A stretch of DNA of 64,000 nucleotides. Origin: Lentibacillus saliphilus (GTDB lineage: Bacteria > Bacillota > Bacilli > Bacillales > Amphibacillaceae). Within the stretch, counting starts at the first letter, position 1. The number at the start of each line of letters is the position of its first letter. The DNA lies in contig NZ_JABJXD010000009.1 of assembly GCF_019093865.1 (NCBI RefSeq), positions 1 to 64,000 on the forward strand, in the 5' to 3' direction. The position numbers and the translations under genes were made by a program. This document shows positions 63,326-64,000 of the stretch, one piece after another. Below the pieces are notes generated by a model. The model was not told the origin of the DNA, did no database searches, and saw only the letters and a program-made list of their open reading frames with translations.

Positions 63326-64000
63326 ATGGATAAACTTAAGCACCCGCGTGTTGTAGTGATCGGTGGAGGAACTGGTATGCCAGTCCTACTTCGTGGCTTA
63401 AAAGACATGCCCATCCATTTAACAGCGCTTGTGACAGTAGCCGATGATGGTGGTAGCACGGGAAGGTTACGCAGTGAAATGGCTATACCTGCTCCAGGCG
63501 ATATTCGTAACGTCATTGCGGCACTGTCAGATGCTGAACCGATGTTACTTGAATTGTTTCAGCATCGATTTGCCGTCGGTAATGGCTTGTCAGGGCATTC
63601 GATGGGGAACCTCCTCTTAGCAGCAATGACTTCTGTGACAGGCGATTTTTATACCGGTATAAAAGAAATATCTCGTGTCTTAAATGTAAAAGGAAAAATA
63701 TATCCGATCTCAAATGAGAGCATGTCTTTGCATGCAAAGATGACAGATGGAACGATTGTATCAGGCGAGTCTCATATCCCTTTGGCAAATAAACGAATTG
63801 AACGGGTCTTTCTGAGTCCGGAACCAGTTCACCCACTGCCAAATGCTATTAAAGCGATCGAAAACGCCGACCTTGTCGTTATTGCACCAGGTAGTTTGTA
63901 TACGAGCATTATGCCGAATCTCATAATCCCAGGGATAGACGAGGCGATCAAAAAAACAGCCGGGCAAGTTGTCTACGTATGTAATGTAATGACACAGTCA
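63326..64000 (+). CDS. yvcK: YvcK/GlmR-family protein (gluconeogenesis and cell-wall regulator), 3' end cut
   Basis: 225 codons are present before the window ends; the family is about 320 residues, so roughly the last third is missing. The start VVVIGGGTGMPVLLRGLKDM and ALVTVADDGGSTGRLRSEM then PAPGDIRNVIAALSD are diagnostic of the CofD/YvcK fold, which binds UDP-GlcNAc or UDP-glucose. In B. subtilis YvcK (GlmR) stimulates GlmS and is needed for growth on gluconeogenic carbon sources and for normal cell shape. AAAGGGGC precedes the ATG. Likely followed by crh and whiA (yvcL) outside the window. Confidence 0.95.
   Translation, partial: MDKLKHPRVVVIGGGTGMPVLLRGLKDMPIHLTALVTVADDGGSTGRLRSEMAIPAPGDIRNVIAALSDAEPMLLELFQHRFAVGNGLSGHSMGNLLLAAMTSVTGDFYTGIKEISRVLNVKGKIYPISNESMSLHAKMTDGTIVSGESHIPLANKRIERVFLSPEPVHPLPNAIKAIENADLVVIAPGSLYTSIMPNLIIPGIDEAIKKTAGQVVYVCNVMTQS

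Overview
The window looks like chromosome from a low-to-middle G+C, flagellated, competence-capable member of the Bacillaceae. The support is the gene order, which closely follows the Bacillus subtilis stretch from the LCP/yvyE/degSU region through comF, the late flagellar genes, hpf-secA-prfB, cccB, ftsEX, ctpB-minJ, uvrBA, yvlCD, hprK-lgt and trxB to rapZ-yvcK. Other Bacillaceae markers are SinI/SinR, a BshB2-type bacillithiol deacetylase, strong GGAGG-type ribosome binding sites, frequent TTG and GTG starts, and sigma-D style promoters. I see no rRNA, tRNA, CRISPR array, prophage or complete insertion sequence. Species cannot be fixed from sequence alone; a saline or alkaline lifestyle is possible but unproven.

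Layout. 1-5 kb: a minus-strand cheX-chemoreceptor pair, then a TAXI-type TRAP transporter (binding protein plus fused permease). 5-9 kb: pyroglutamyl peptidase, a DUF1648 membrane protein, an MFS exporter, a HAD phosphatase and a YdjO-like zinc-ribbon protein. 9-14.5 kb: anaerobic ribonucleotide reductase nrdDG behind a long leader with a probable NrdR box pair, a two-domain P-loop protein, and two tandem IDEAL-domain paralogues. 14.5-18 kb, minus strand: an LCP ligase, a compact G+C-rich structured intergenic element, and penicillin-binding protein PbpC. 18-21.6 kb: sinIR, a VanZ-like protein, a 50-residue ORF, nagAB. 21.7-28 kb: yvyE, degSU, degV, comFA-comFC. 28-36 kb: yvyF-flgM-flgN-flgK-flgL-yviE-fliW-csrA-flaG-fliD-fliS-fliT. 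36-46 kb: hpf, secA, prfB (programmed frameshift), cccB, ftsEX, ctpB, minJ. 46-53 kb: SOS-type uvrBA, yojF-bshB2, yvlCD. 53-64 kb: hprK-lgt-yvoD-ppaX-yvoF, glpD behind a leader terminator, yvcD-trxB, yvcI-rapZ-yvcK (the last cut by the window end).

How the genes work together. Most of the window is core cell biology: the motility/biofilm/competence decision (DegSU, SinIR, ComF, flagellar hook-filament assembly with the FliW-CsrA switch), envelope growth and division (PbpC, LCP, FtsEX, CtpB, MinJ, Lgt, YvcK), DNA repair, carbon signalling (HprK, NagAB, GlpD, RapZ), and redox or anaerobic functions (TrxB, bacillithiol, NrdDG, cytochrome c).

The most unusual observation is the TAXI binding protein at 1589-2584. 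Its two halves are in reversed order behind an intact lipoprotein signal: the block normally second in the family comes first, and the family's N-terminal GTGSSGGTYYPLGG block starts near residue 227. This looks like a circular permutation, with a shared GATGAAA heptamer close to both joints. Other points worth a look are the structured element at 16621-16850, the absence of hag between csrA and flaG although a sigma-D promoter and a CsrA-like site remain, and the hairpin-rich SOS leader of uvrB.
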